A stretch of 64,000 nucleotides of DNA, taken from contig CAVYCE010000001.1 in assembly GCA_963766995.1 (NCBI GenBank), positions 310,001-374,000 on the forward strand, written 5' to 3'. The notes beneath the pieces were generated by a model. The model saw only the letters and a program-made list of their open reading frames with translations, made no database searches and was not told the DNA's origin. The position numbers and the translations under genes are program-made. Source of the DNA: Bog-473 sp963766995 (GTDB lineage: Bacteria; Actinomycetota; Acidimicrobiia; Acidimicrobiales; RAAP-2). Shown in pieces: positions 8,575 through 17,222 of the stretch; position 1 is the stretch's first letter; each line of letters opens with the position of its first letter.

Positions 8575-8969
8575 GGGGCGAGTCCCAATCCCGCTTGGAT
8601 CTGTTGGGTGGGCTCATTGGTATCGAGATAGTCCCGCCACGACGTCACCTTGCCGTCGGTATCAACCGACACCACCGTGGCACCGGACATGACGACGGGA
8701 ATACCGGCCTTGCCCTCGACCGGGAACGTGGCCGTCCCCGTCCACTCGAAGACGGCCCAGTCGCCGCCGCCGCGGATGCGATCGATCTTCTGGCACCAGT
8801 CGGGGAAGATGGCATCAGTGTCGGTGGCCACCTTGCGCACGTCAGTCGTCCACGGCGTCACCGGGTCACAGAACTGCCCACCCACGGCAAAGAGCGCCTC
8901 GAACTCGTCGGGCCCCTTGATGTTCTCAAAGGCAGTGGCCCAAGCGGGCCAGTCCATGGGCACCCTCAT
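8571..8969 (-). CDS. SnoaL/NTF2-like protein, last gene of the YbjQ operon
   Basis: A 132-residue alpha+beta protein with an NTF2 (SnoaL-like) pattern: an N-terminal helix (WPAWATAFENIKGPDEFEAL), FCDPVTPWTTDV, IDRIRGGGDWAVFEWTGTA, and a C-terminal VVSVDTDGKVTSWRDYLD, where the Asp-Tyr end is typical of limonene-epoxide hydrolase-like and ketosteroid-isomerase-like members. Activity is unknown. Its ATG overlaps the stop of the upstream YbjQ-type gene by four bases (ATGA), so it is translationally coupled to that operon. This suggests a shared role even though the fold is unrelated. Confidence 0.78.
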   Translation of the reverse strand: MRVPMDWPAWATAFENIKGPDEFEALFAVGGQFCDPVTPWTTDVRKVATDTDAIFPDWCQKIDRIRGGGDWAVFEWTGTATFPVEGKAGIPVVMSGATVVSVDTDGKVTSWRDYLDTNEPTQQIQAGLGLAP

Positions 8970-9802
8970 CCGCCTCGGAGCTTCTGGGCGTCGAACATCA
9001 CCACGGCATCGTCCAACGGAAGGATGACATCGGGCTTGATGTATTGATGCGACTCGGCTTCCAGGCGCACCGAGGTGCCCCAGGCGGTAAAGCCCACGGC
9101 ATGACGGGCGAAGGACATCGGTCCCTCGGTGACCTTGACCTGCACCACGCCCTGACCGCCGGCCTCAAGGGCCGAGTGCTGCATGCGCTCCATGGCCGAC
9201 TCCCGGGCCGAGTACATGGCTTCGGTGAAGTTGGTCAGCTCTATGTTTTGCGTCGACTGCTTCATCACTGCTCCCGCCGTGCGTCGGGGGGCGTAGACAA
9301 AGCTGGCCCCGAAGGCCAGACCGACCGGCATCCAACCTGCGGTCTTGAGCAGCGTGAAGTCTCGGGCCGAGAGATCGGAAACGAAGGGAACACCACGGGG
9401 AGCAGGGCCGCCGCCGATGGGGCGCACCGCGGTCCCCACCAACTCCACATCCACGTGATGCATACGCACTTCGACCTCTACCCGCACACCGACCACGCCG
9501 TGCCCCTGCACCTTGTTGCACTCGGCTCGTAGGTTCTCCGACGCCCCAAAGACGGCGCCGTTGTGGGCATCGGAAGCGACGGCAATTTCGCCGGTGCCCC
9601 ACTGCCACACGCCATAGGGAATAGACACCACGCAGACGCCGCAGACCAGGTCCAGCGGCTCCCATCCGGCGGCATGCAAGAGAAGTGCTTCGTCAGTGGA
9701 GAGGTCCGAGGTGGTGCCCCGAACCTTGGAGGCTGGCGCGGCCGTGGCCAGCGCCTTGGCGCCACGCAGCATTTCGGACTTCACATCAATGTCAGGACTC
9801 AT
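8966..9802 (-). CDS. Tandem YbjQ (DUF74) domain protein, copy 3 of operon
   Basis: A 278-residue protein with two YbjQ-like halves. The first runs from about residue 30 (DLSTDEALLLHAAGWEPLDL) to 128 (VDVELVGTAVRP). The second runs from about 140 (SDLSARDFTLLKTAGWMPVG) to 255. Each half has the family's helix (ASENLRAECNKVQGHGV; MYSARESAMERMQHSALEAG) followed by a GxGVVxVxV strand and an F-x-A-x-GT(A/S)V strand. YbjQ proteins are often annotated as heavy-metal binding and form pentameric or decameric rings; no metal role is shown here. The start overlaps the previous gene by ATGA. It lacks a signal peptide. Confidence 0.75.
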   Translation of the reverse strand: MSPDIDVKSEMLRGAKALATAAPASKVRGTTSDLSTDEALLLHAAGWEPLDLVCGVCVVSIPYGVWQWGTGEIAVASDAHNGAVFGASENLRAECNKVQGHGVVGVRVEVEVRMHHVDVELVGTAVRPIGGGPAPRGVPFVSDLSARDFTLLKTAGWMPVGLAFGASFVYAPRRTAGAVMKQSTQNIELTNFTEAMYSARESAMERMQHSALEAGGQGVVQVKVTEGPMSFARHAVGFTAWGTSVRLEAESHQYIKPDVILPLDDAVVMFDAQKLRGG

Positions 9803-10740
9803 GAGAGGCGTACCGTTGGCTTGGGGATGGGCACCGCGTCCCAGTCCTTGAAGCGCCGCATGCGGTTACCTCGCAGGGTGCAGTCGATGACCTCGTCGCC
9901 GGCCGAGAGTTCGCGTTTGACCACATCGATGCGGGCGCCGTGCAACACATCGCTGCCCAGTTGTTGACGCACGTGTTTGCGGGCCAGCTGGCGCACCGCC
10001 ATGTGCGCCTTGGTCACCTGCTCCACTTCTCGAGCACCCTGTGGCCCACCCCAGGTGCGACCGCCTTCCATGAGGTACTCGGTAATGCAGTAGGCCCACA
10101 CGCGTACCGACGCCATGGATGCCACGACCGCCACCGGCATGAGGCCGGCCTCAATTGACTTGGTGAGCCGCTGACCCGCCAGATAGGTAGTCCAGGGAAT
10201 GTTCCCGGCCGGAGGAGGTCCGTCGTCGACAGTCACGGCCGTCCCCAAGAAGTGGAACTCCGTGGTGGACGAGTCGGCGATGTGCGTGACGCGATCGACT
10301 ACGCCGATGACCCCATGGGCGCCCAGCTGGCCGGCCTCCTCCAACATTCGGCCGAAGGCGGCGCCGTAGCCGCCGGCCCAGGCGTTCTGCACCCAGGACT
10401 GCTCGAAGTTCTGGCCCCACATCCGGTGCTCGTTGGAGACAAAGCCGTGCGGGCAGCGGTAGTTCTCGACGTAGGCGCCCTGGTCCTGACCGCCCATGTT
10501 GTACGGGCTCATGCCTCGCGAGAAGCCTGAGCCGGCGCCATACCAACCCCAACGCATGACGCAGAACCCTTGGACCAGGCCAACCGGTTGGAGGCCAAGT
10601 TGGAGCGCAGCGGCGAAGTCGGGCACGGTGAGCGCGGACGAGAAGGCGCCGGATTCGAAGCGGCGCACTGCTGCCTCGGGCAGGTCGCCCTGAGGGCCAC
10701 CAGGTGGTCCGCCGGGGGGAACGGCGGTGAGGTCGGTCAT
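9799..10740 (-). CDS. Tandem YbjQ-like domain protein, copy 2 (most divergent)
   Basis: A 313-residue protein. The first half shows the family plan: ALTVPDFAAALQLGLQPVGL, a Gly/Tyr/Trp-rich insert around residues 60-100, then MLEEAGQLGAHGVIGVVD and TEFHFLGTAV. The second half begins TYLAGQRLTKSIEAGLMPVA and has HVRQQLGSDVLHGARIDVV in place of the usual helix-strand pair. It is more divergent than its neighbours and ends with a basic tail (RGNRMRRFKDWDAVPIPKP). Its ATG and the stop of the upstream gene share one base (TGATG), and its own stop overlaps the next start by ATGA. Function is unknown. Confidence 0.68.
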   Translation of the reverse strand: MTDLTAVPPGGPPGGPQGDLPEAAVRRFESGAFSSALTVPDFAAALQLGLQPVGLVQGFCVMRWGWYGAGSGFSRGMSPYNMGGQDQGAYVENYRCPHGFVSNEHRMWGQNFEQSWVQNAWAGGYGAAFGRMLEEAGQLGAHGVIGVVDRVTHIADSSTTEFHFLGTAVTVDDGPPPAGNIPWTTYLAGQRLTKSIEAGLMPVAVVASMASVRVWAYCITEYLMEGGRTWGGPQGAREVEQVTKAHMAVRQLARKHVRQQLGSDVLHGARIDVVKRELSAGDEVIDCTLRGNRMRRFKDWDAVPIPKPTVRLS

Positions 10741-11534
10741 CAGTTGTCGAGCGAGATGATGGTGATGGGCTTAGGCAAGGTGACCTCGCCTGTGGTCTTG
10801 GTCACGGCGGTGCCGAGAGCCAGGAACTCAATGGTGTGGCTCCCCCATTGATGCGACTTTTCTTCCAAGCGCACCCCGACGATGCCGGAGGCGTTGAGTT
10901 GCCCGGCTTCATCTTGCATGCGGGTCATGGCCAGTTCTCTCGCTTCGTAGAGGGCCTGGGTGAAGTTCGGCAATTCAACATTCTGGCCCACCGAGCCCAG
11001 CGCTTGGCTGAGTTTGCGATGGGCAATGTGGTACACGCAGGTGCCCATCACCAATCCTTGTGGGACGTGCCCAGTCTGCATCAGCGTCCAGAAGTCCTGC
11101 CCCGAGAGGTCGGAGGTGAAGGGCTTCCCCAGCGCGTTGAGGTAGCTCTGTCCGTTCTCGGCTTTCACGGCGGTGCCGAATGCGATGAATTCAGCCGAGT
11201 CGTTGCCCCACTCGTAGTAGTTGACGTCAAGGCGGACTCCGACGACTCCGTCGGCGCCGAGCTCCTGCGCTTCTTCTTCCATGCGCGTCATGGCCAGTTC
11301 GCGCGCGGTGTACATGGCCTCGGTGAGCTTGGAGAGTTCTTGGCTCTCGCCCCACTTCCTCGTCTGGAGACCGATGTGGTAGATCGACGAGCCCATCACG
11401 AAGCCGAGTGGATGAAAGCCGGCCTCCTTGACGAGCAGAAACTCGTTGACCGAGAGGTCGGACGTGAAGAGACCGTGCTCCAACTCCTCGAGGCGGTGGG
11501 CGGCGTCCTTGGGTAGGTCGGCGGGTTGGGTCAT
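10740..11534 (-). CDS. Tandem YbjQ (DUF74) domain protein, copy 1
   Basis: A 264-residue protein and the clearest of the three. Each half has the same five blocks: FTSDLSVNEFLLVKEAGFHP / FTSDLSGQDFWTLMQTGHVP, then GFVMGSSIYHIG / GLVMGTCVYHIA, MYTARELAMTRMEEEAQELG / LYEARELAMTRMQDEAGQLN, VVGVRLDV / IVGVRLEE, and AEFIAFGTAVK / IEFLALGTAVT. The halves are therefore an internal duplication. YbjQ family proteins form ring-shaped oligomers; two fused domains would halve the subunit number. It is cytoplasmic by sequence. The start overlaps the stop of the 142-residue protein gene by ATGA. Confidence 0.78.
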   Translation of the reverse strand: MTQPADLPKDAAHRLEELEHGLFTSDLSVNEFLLVKEAGFHPLGFVMGSSIYHIGLQTRKWGESQELSKLTEAMYTARELAMTRMEEEAQELGADGVVGVRLDVNYYEWGNDSAEFIAFGTAVKAENGQSYLNALGKPFTSDLSGQDFWTLMQTGHVPQGLVMGTCVYHIAHRKLSQALGSVGQNVELPNFTQALYEARELAMTRMQDEAGQLNASGIVGVRLEEKSHQWGSHTIEFLALGTAVTKTTGEVTLPKPITIISLDN

Positions 11535-11959
11535 GGCGAGTCTCCGATCACGATGTGCTCCAAGGCGATGCGGGTGTGCTCGCTGTGGGCTGCTTCATTG
11601 CTAAGAGTGGTGAGCAGGCGAGTCAGCCACGTGTTCATGTCCACCTGCTCGCTACGAATGCGGATGCCGCCTGAGGCGTGTCCGATGCTGCACTTGACCG
11701 AGGCGCCCTCGACGTCGGCCTGCAGGGTGTCGTTGCCGAGCGTTATCTGGACGGATTTGATCTCGTCGGACTTGCGGAAGCGGGTCCCGGCGTTCTCAAT
11801 GCGGATGCGATCGCCCAGCACGTCTTGGAGTTGCTCAATGAGCAGCTTGAGCATGATGCGGGTGTCGATGGCGTTGGATTGCAGGCTGGAAACGGCCATA
11901 CTCAGGTCGAACGCGTCGTCGTGCTCCCCGCTGATTGGCTCCATCGACACTGAAAGCAT
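11531..11959 (-). CDS. Unknown 142-residue protein, first gene of the YbjQ operon
   Basis: I do not recognise this family. The protein is soluble, without Cys clusters, signal peptide or membrane span. It has an N-terminal helix-rich half (DLSMAVSSLQSNAIDTRIML then LIEQLQDVLGDRIRIENAG) and a strand-rich middle (IKSVQITLGNDTLQADVEG). The end (MNTWLTRLLTTLSNEAAHSE) is again helical. As first gene of the translationally coupled operon it may be a partner or regulator of the YbjQ-fold proteins; this is inference only. ATG 11959 has GGGCGGT just upstream; ATG 11944 is a shorter alternative. Confidence 0.65.
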   Translation of the reverse strand: MLSVSMEPISGEHDDAFDLSMAVSSLQSNAIDTRIMLKLLIEQLQDVLGDRIRIENAGTRFRKSDEIKSVQITLGNDTLQADVEGASVKCSIGHASGGIRIRSEQVDMNTWLTRLLTTLSNEAAHSEHTRIALEHIVIGDSP

Positions 11960-12005
11960 CGTACCGCCCTGCCTGTGGAAGCGTCCGGCGGGGGTCGGCC
12001 CGTAT

Positions 12006-14708
12006 CTATGACCCGCTGGCGGCCACTATGGATCCGTTGAGATGGAGGCCGGCTGCTCCGCCATCAGCCGGAGCATCGCCGTAGTTGTAGACGGTGCCAT
12101 TAGCCGTGGCCACCCAGTATCCGTTCCCACTCGAGGTGGTGAAGATGGCCGTGGTTGGGTTACTGCCTCCGGCTTGACCGGCGGGTGAGCCGAACGAACC
12201 GGCGTCGCCATAGGGAACGATCATCCCGTTGGCGTACAAGATCCAATACCCCTTGCCGTCGGGGGTGCGGACAGCCGACGTGACGGGCTCCGACTCCGGA
12301 CCGGGCTGCCCGTAGTTGACGGCATCGCCGAAGGCGTAGACGTGTCCGGTGACCGTGACCAACCAGTACCCGTCACCCGTGGCGTCAGGAATGACCGCCA
12401 CGGCGGCACCGGAACAGCCGCCGATGCTCGGACACGAGCCGGCGAACGTGGCATCGCCGAAGGCGAACACCCCACCATCTGATCCCACCATGAAGTAGCC
12501 CCGGTCATCGGATGAAGGCACCATGGCCACGATGGGAGCGGCCAACGGCTTTGGACTCGATGAGTCGGCCGGGCCATAGCCGTCCTGCGGCAATGAGCCG
12601 TAGAACTGGGTCGTCCCAAAGCTGAAGATGCCCCCGTCAGAAGCCACCAACCAGTAGCCGGTGCGGGTGGCTGTGGGGGCAATCCCCACTACCGGCCGGA
12701 CCAGCGCGAGGTTTCCGGCGGAGCCGTAGAACTGTGCCGAGCCGTACGAGAAGATGCCGCCGTCGGAACCGACCAGCCAGTACCCGTGAAGCACCGGTGG
12801 GCTGGTCGCCGGCGGACTGGCCTCCGTCTCGACGTACAGGGCGTATGAGCCGATACCGGTGGCTCCGTTGGCATCGGTGGCGGTGACCGTGAATTCGAAG
12901 TCGCCACCCGCTTCGGCCGGGTCGTTCGGTGAGCCCGAGATCGAGCCATTCGAGGCCAGGGTGAGGCCTTCTGGGAGGTTGCCTTCGGTCAGCACGTACG
13001 TATAGGGCAACGTCCCCCCGCTGGCTTGGATGACGCCCGTATACGTCTGCCCGATCGCCGCGTTCTGCAACGCCGTCGTTGTGGACATGGCCATATGCAC
13101 AACGGACTTCTCGCCGGCTGCGCCACAAGGCGAGATGACCTGTTCGTTGCCATCGTCTCCCGCGTAAATGACAACCCAGTTGTAGGTGCCGGCGCCTCCA
13201 GCGGTGTAAACGGTCGGCGACACGTAGGTGCCGGCACCCGTTACAGGCACCGGTTCGATGCCGTTCACCGAACCGTTCTGGCATTTCGGATCGGTCGGCT
13301 CATAGGCCTGGAAAACCAGATCGCCGCCAAGCACCCCTGCGCCACCCGAGAGGCTGGCCGTGTCGGTGATGCCCTGGTAGTAGCTATAGGTCGCCTGCCC
13401 GGTGGCGGAGGTGGAGAGGGAAGGCGTCGTCAGTTGAACGGCGTTGACGTAAATGGCGGTGTTCGGCGTGGTGTTCCCGTTTCCACCGACCACGTCGCTG
13501 CCGACGATGGCGCAGTTGCCACCTGCACCACAGGCGACACCGGTCAATCCGAAAGTGGCATACCCGACCGTCTGCACGCCGGTCGGTCCCGAAAACACGC
13601 TGCCGCTCTCGGTGTAGATGCTCGACTGAATACCCAGGTACTCGTTGTCGTAGTTGCCGACCACAATGCAGTTCCCCGCTGACGCGCAGGTGACCCCGGT
13701 GAGAACGTCCGAAGTGAGAGCAGCGTTGGTGTCGATCTCGGCCGGAGCGCTCAGCACGGACGGGGCAGAGAAGGCACCCGCGGACGATGACACTGCATAG
13801 GGTTCGGTCAACGAACTGGTGCCGACTTCGCCGACGGCCAGGCAGTCCGTGGCATTCGAGCACGCAATGGACGTGAGGTTCCCGGCGGTCGCACCCTGGG
13901 GTAGTGGCGCCGCCTTTCCGGTCTGGGCCACGCCGCCAGCGATGGCCACCGTCAGCGGTTCCGTCGCCCCTCCGGTGGTGAACGAGCCGACGGCGGTGCA
14001 ACCAAGGGCCGAGGTACAAGCGACGCTCTGCAAAACGGCACCGGTAGTTCCGGCCGGCTCGGGTACGACATTGGCGATTGAGAACATCCCGCCGGATTCG
14101 ATGGCCACCATGCCGGTGGTGGTGCCCGGGCTGGCTTCGAAATAGCCGACGGCGACACAGTTGCCGGGCGAGGAGCACGCCACCGAAGAAAGGACGTCGG
14201 TGCCGCCCGCTACGGCGCCGGCGGGCGGTGTCACTGCGACGGGCGTTCCGAACGCGCCACCGCTCATGGTGTCGGCGATCGCTTCGTCAGTCGATCCAGT
14301 TTCCGTGGTGCCGACGGCGGTGCAGGAGCCGCTGGCGCTGCACGACAGTCCTTCGAACACCGAACCGGCCGAGCCGACCACCGTGGACTGCCCGAAGTCA
14401 CCGCCCGCTCCGGCGGTCGACACGGTGGCGGTGTAACTAGATGTTCCCTCGACGGCAACCTGACCCACAGCCACGCAGGGTCCCGTCGGGGGACATGACA
14501 CAGCGTTGGCCAGTGTGGTGGTGGCGTCCGGCGTGTAGCCGGTCGGGATGGGAATCGTCGTAGCCACGTATCCCGTGGTGGTGACCGGAGTGGAATCGGC
14601 AGGAAGTGCGACCAAGCCACCGACGGCAATGCCGGCCGGCAACAGCATCGCCACCAGCACGCTCCGGTACTTCCACCTGCCCTTCGCCTTCACGACAGAG
14701 ATGGCCAT
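12006..14708 (-). CDS. Large secreted repeat protein: Cys-pair repeats, Ig-like domain, six GYW repeats
   Basis: A 900-residue exported protein. Residues 14-38 form a signal segment (YRSVLVAMLLPAGIAVGG). Residues ~65-470 hold seven repeats of about 50 residues, each with a C-x5-C-x2-VG core (SCPPTGPCVAVG, SCSASGSCTAVG and so on); these look like propeller blades with a disulfide. About residues 553-632 form a putative Ig (He_PIG) domain (YVLTEGNLPEGLTLASNGSI). From about 638 to the end there are six units beginning GYWLVGSDGGIFSYG. The ATG at 14708 starts the signal peptide; an open frame upstream overlaps the next gene. Likely a cell-surface or extracellular binding protein; ligand unknown. 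Confidence 0.82.
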   Translation of the reverse strand: MAISVVKAKGRWKYRSVLVAMLLPAGIAVGGLVALPADSTPVTTTGYVATTIPIPTGYTPDATTTLANAVSCPPTGPCVAVGQVAVEGTSSYTATVSTAGAGGDFGQSTVVGSAGSVFEGLSCSASGSCTAVGTTETGSTDEAIADTMSGGAFGTPVAVTPPAGAVAGGTDVLSSVACSSPGNCVAVGYFEASPGTTTGMVAIESGGMFSIANVVPEPAGTTGAVLQSVACTSALGCTAVGSFTTGGATEPLTVAIAGGVAQTGKAAPLPQGATAGNLTSIACSNATDCLAVGEVGTSSLTEPYAVSSSAGAFSAPSVLSAPAEIDTNAALTSDVLTGVTCASAGNCIVVGNYDNEYLGIQSSIYTESGSVFSGPTGVQTVGYATFGLTGVACGAGGNCAIVGSDVVGGNGNTTPNTAIYVNAVQLTTPSLSTSATGQATYSYYQGITDTASLSGGAGVLGGDLVFQAYEPTDPKCQNGSVNGIEPVPVTGAGTYVSPTVYTAGGAGTYNWVVIYAGDDGNEQVISPCGAAGEKSVVHMAMSTTTALQNAAIGQTYTGVIQASGGTLPYTYVLTEGNLPEGLTLASNGSISGSPNDPAEAGGDFEFTVTATDANGATGIGSYALYVETEASPPATSPPVLHGYWLVGSDGGIFSYGSAQFYGSAGNLALVRPVVGIAPTATRTGYWLVASDGGIFSFGTTQFYGSLPQDGYGPADSSSPKPLAAPIVAMVPSSDDRGYFMVGSDGGVFAFGDATFAGSCPSIGGCSGAAVAVIPDATGDGYWLVTVTGHVYAFGDAVNYGQPGPESEPVTSAVRTPDGKGYWILYANGMIVPYGDAGSFGSPAGQAGGSNPTTAIFTTSSGNGYWVATANGTVYNYGDAPADGGAAGLHLNGSIVAASGS

Positions 14709-14746
14709 CTGGCCCAGAATCGTACTTGGCCAGCGCGAAATCCCAC

Positions 14747-15193
14747 TTAGGCGGGACGGGGCTCGCAGATCACCACGGGGATGTCGCGTTGCGTCTTCTC
14801 TTGGTAGCCGCCGTAGCCCTTGTAGGCGGCGACGATCTGGGGCCACAAGTCAGTCTTTTCGGCTGGCGTGGCAGTGCGGGCGCGCAGCTTGCGAGTCTCG
14901 CCTCGAATGACGATCTCGATATCGGGGTTGGCGGTGAGGTTGCCGTACCACTGGGGGTGGCGATTGTCGCCACCCTTGGAGGCCACAATCACAACGCGCT
15001 GGTCATCGTTGACCGGCGAGGTGAGCATGGTGGATCTGCGTTGTCCCGTCTTGCTGCCGATGGTGTGCAGCTCAATGGCGGGCATCCCATAGGCGGTATT
15101 GAGGATGCGTCCGCCGGAAAGGCGCAGGATCATTTTGTGGGTGCGGCTCATGGCCTTGCCGCCGATGTCAGTGATCGTCTCTTGCAGGTTCAT
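14747..15193 (-). CDS. Deazaflavin (F420)-dependent nitroreductase family protein (Ddn-like)
   Basis: A 148-residue split beta-barrel flavoprotein of the Ddn type. It carries IELHTIGSKTGQRRSTML (the G-x-x-TG-x-xR family block), VVIVASKGGDNRHPQWYGNL (the SKGG....PxWYhNL block that binds the F420 phosphate side), and a C-terminal YQEKTQRDIPVVICEPR. Relatives reduce quinones or nitro compounds with F420H2. ATG 15193 has GAAGGA upstream, which decides against the longer frame from 15217. It stands alone between two secreted-protein genes. Confidence 0.88.
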   Translation of the reverse strand: MNLQETITDIGGKAMSRTHKMILRLSGGRILNTAYGMPAIELHTIGSKTGQRRSTMLTSPVNDDQRVVIVASKGGDNRHPQWYGNLTANPDIEIVIRGETRKLRARTATPAEKTDLWPQIVAAYKGYGGYQEKTQRDIPVVICEPRPA

Positions 15194-15329
15194 AGGGGTT
15201 CCTTCATAGCTGGTCACGCTTGGGAACGTGTGAATTCTCTGTTTCGCTCGGCGAAGAGTGACCCATATCCACCTTGGCCTAGGTAATCCTTTTGTAGGTT
15301 AGGACTGCTCCAACCGAGCAAGGCCACCG

Positions 15330-17222
15330 GTGACAGCACACTTCTCCCCTTCCTCTCTTCGTCATGCCCTGGGTCATTCCCTGCGTTCCGTCTTGGTGCC
15401 AGCTCTATTACTGGTCGGCGCCGTGGGTTCGGTGATGGCGGCCGGCACGGTGATCTCCTCCTTGACGTCACCGGCGGGAGCGCAGTCGGTGACGACATGG
15501 GCGCCTGTGCACCCGGGCGACTTCGCCGATCCCGGAGTGATGCAATACGGGGGCGTCTACTACGCGTTCGCCACGCAGAACTTCGCCTCACCATCGGACA
15601 CCATCAACATTCAGACGTCGACGTCCACTAACGGCACCACGTGGAGCGCCTCGTCCTTCGATGCGCTGCCCCAACTTCCCTCGTGGGCCACCGCTGGCAA
15701 CACTTGGGCCCCGAGCGTGGCCTACGACAGTGCCGACAGCGAGTTCGTCATGTATTTCACGGCGACCAAGGCGTCCGACGGAGACCAGTGCATCGGGATG
15801 GCCACCGCTACGTCGCCGCAGGGTCCCTACGTCAGTGCGTCATCGAGTCCCGTCGTCTGTCAGGACGGTTACAACAGCAATCCCGATTACGGCGGCAGCA
15901 TCGACCCCGACATCTTCACCGACAACGGCCAGTCCACATTGCTGTGGAAGAGCGACGGCAATCACGTTGGCATCGACGCCTACATCTGGTCGCAACCGCT
16001 GTCGTCCAACTTGCAGACGCTCGAGGGGTCGCCCACCGCCATCCTGGCCGACGACCAACCCTGGCAAGGCGGGATTGTCGAGGGGCCGAGCATGATCGAT
16101 CGCAACGGCGTCGACTATCTCTTCTATTCGGGCAACGACGAAGGGTCGAGCTCCTATGCCATCGGTTACGCCGTGTGCAACCAGGGGCCGAGCGCGGCCT
16201 GCACCGAAGGCGCCACCAACCCCATCCTTTCGAGCTCGTCCGGCATGTCGGGTCCGGGCGGCCCAGATCTGTTCGAGAACGCATCGGGCCAAGTGCAGAT
16301 GGCCTTCTCAGCCTGGGACGGCACCACCATCGGCTATCTCAATTGCGGCATCCGCCCCATGTTCATGGCCACCATCAGCTTCACTGGCCAAGTGCCAGCG
16401 GTCACGCCGACCACGGCGCCGGCCGATACCACCACCCCGTCCTGTGGCTCCGCACCGGTTGTGGGTCCGGGCTACTGGCAGGTGGCGTCCGATGGCGGCA
16501 TCTTCAGTTTTGGGTCGGCCCACTTCTACGGCTCCACCGGCAACCTGCGTCTCAACGCGCCCATCGTCGGAATGGCGGCCACACCGGACCGCCGGGGCTA
16601 TTGGTTGGTGGCGTCGGACGGTGGGATCTTCGCCTTTGGTGATGCGACGTTCTATGGCTCCATGGGAAATGTGCGCTTGAACAAACCCATTGTGGCCATG
16701 GTGCCTGCCACTGATGGGCGGGGCTATTGGCTGGTGGCGTCCGACGGCGGCATTTTCGCCTTTGGCGATGCCCACTTCTACGGCTCCACCGCGTCACAAG
16801 ACCTGACCTCACCCATTGTGGCCATGGCTCCGGGCTTTCTTGGCGGCGGCTATTGGCTCGTCGATGCCAATGGGTATGTCCATCCCTTCGGCAACACCTC
16901 TGACTACGGCTACCTGGAATCGGCGCCCGGAAACTTCCGCATCACCTCCATGGCCAGCACACCCGATGGGCAGGGGTACTGGCTCATCAGCGCCAATGGA
17001 AACGTGGAGGCCTTCGGCGACGCGGTGAACTACGGCTCGCCCTATGCCGGCGGTGTCACAGGTGCAGTGGTGGGCATCGCCACTCCCGGCAACGGTGACG
17101 GCTACTGGTTGCAGGGCTCAGACGGTGGGATCTTCAGCTACGGAGATGCGGTGTTCGAAGGATCGATGGGCGGGCAGCGACTCAACGCGCCGATGGTGGG
17201 CATTGCGTCGGCCACCGATTAG
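15330..17222 (+). CDS. Secreted glycoside hydrolase family 43-like enzyme with six GYW repeats
   Basis: A 630-residue exported protein. A signal peptide spans residues 1-52 (ends near SPAGAQS). Residues 55-355 are a five-bladed GH43-like domain with the three acid residues in place: Asp67 in DFADPGVMQYGG (base), Asp192 in GSIDPDIF (modulator) and Glu251 in GIVEGPSMI (acid). GH43 enzymes cleave arabinan, xylan and similar side chains. A Thr/Pro linker leads to six 42-residue repeats (GYWLVASDGGIFAFGDATFYGS type) from residue 381 to the end. The start is a GTG. The stop overlaps the convergent oxidase stop by four bases. Confidence 0.85.
   Translation: MTAHFSPSSLRHALGHSLRSVLVPALLLVGAVGSVMAAGTVISSLTSPAGAQSVTTWAPVHPGDFADPGVMQYGGVYYAFATQNFASPSDTINIQTSTSTNGTTWSASSFDALPQLPSWATAGNTWAPSVAYDSADSEFVMYFTATKASDGDQCIGMATATSPQGPYVSASSSPVVCQDGYNSNPDYGGSIDPDIFTDNGQSTLLWKSDGNHVGIDAYIWSQPLSSNLQTLEGSPTAILADDQPWQGGIVEGPSMIDRNGVDYLFYSGNDEGSSSYAIGYAVCNQGPSAACTEGATNPILSSSSGMSGPGGPDLFENASGQVQMAFSAWDGTTIGYLNCGIRPMFMATISFTGQVPAVTPTTAPADTTTPSCGSAPVVGPGYWQVASDGGIFSFGSAHFYGSTGNLRLNAPIVGMAATPDRRGYWLVASDGGIFAFGDATFYGSMGNVRLNKPIVAMVPATDGRGYWLVASDGGIFAFGDAHFYGSTASQDLTSPIVAMAPGFLGGGYWLVDANGYVHPFGNTSDYGYLESAPGNFRITSMASTPDGQGYWLISANGNVEAFGDAVNYGSPYAGGVTGAVVGIATPGNGDGYWLQGSDGGIFSYGDAVFEGSMGGQRLNAPMVGIASATD
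16470..17219 (+). repeat. Six tandem ~126-bp units encoding GYWLVASDGG repeats
   Basis: Six units of about 42 codons, each opening with a GGCTA(C/T)TGG-type GYW triplet and an S/A-D/N-GG turn, make up the last 250 codons of the GH43-like gene. The first three units are closely alike at the DNA level; units 4 and 5 are divergent. The large minus-strand gene at 12.0-12.8 kb carries another six of the same type in opposite orientation. Confidence 0.8.

Noticed and set aside
16470..17219. Regular repeats taken as a CRISPR-like array
   Set aside because: The units are contiguous 126-bp coding repeats without spacers and translate to GYW repeats.
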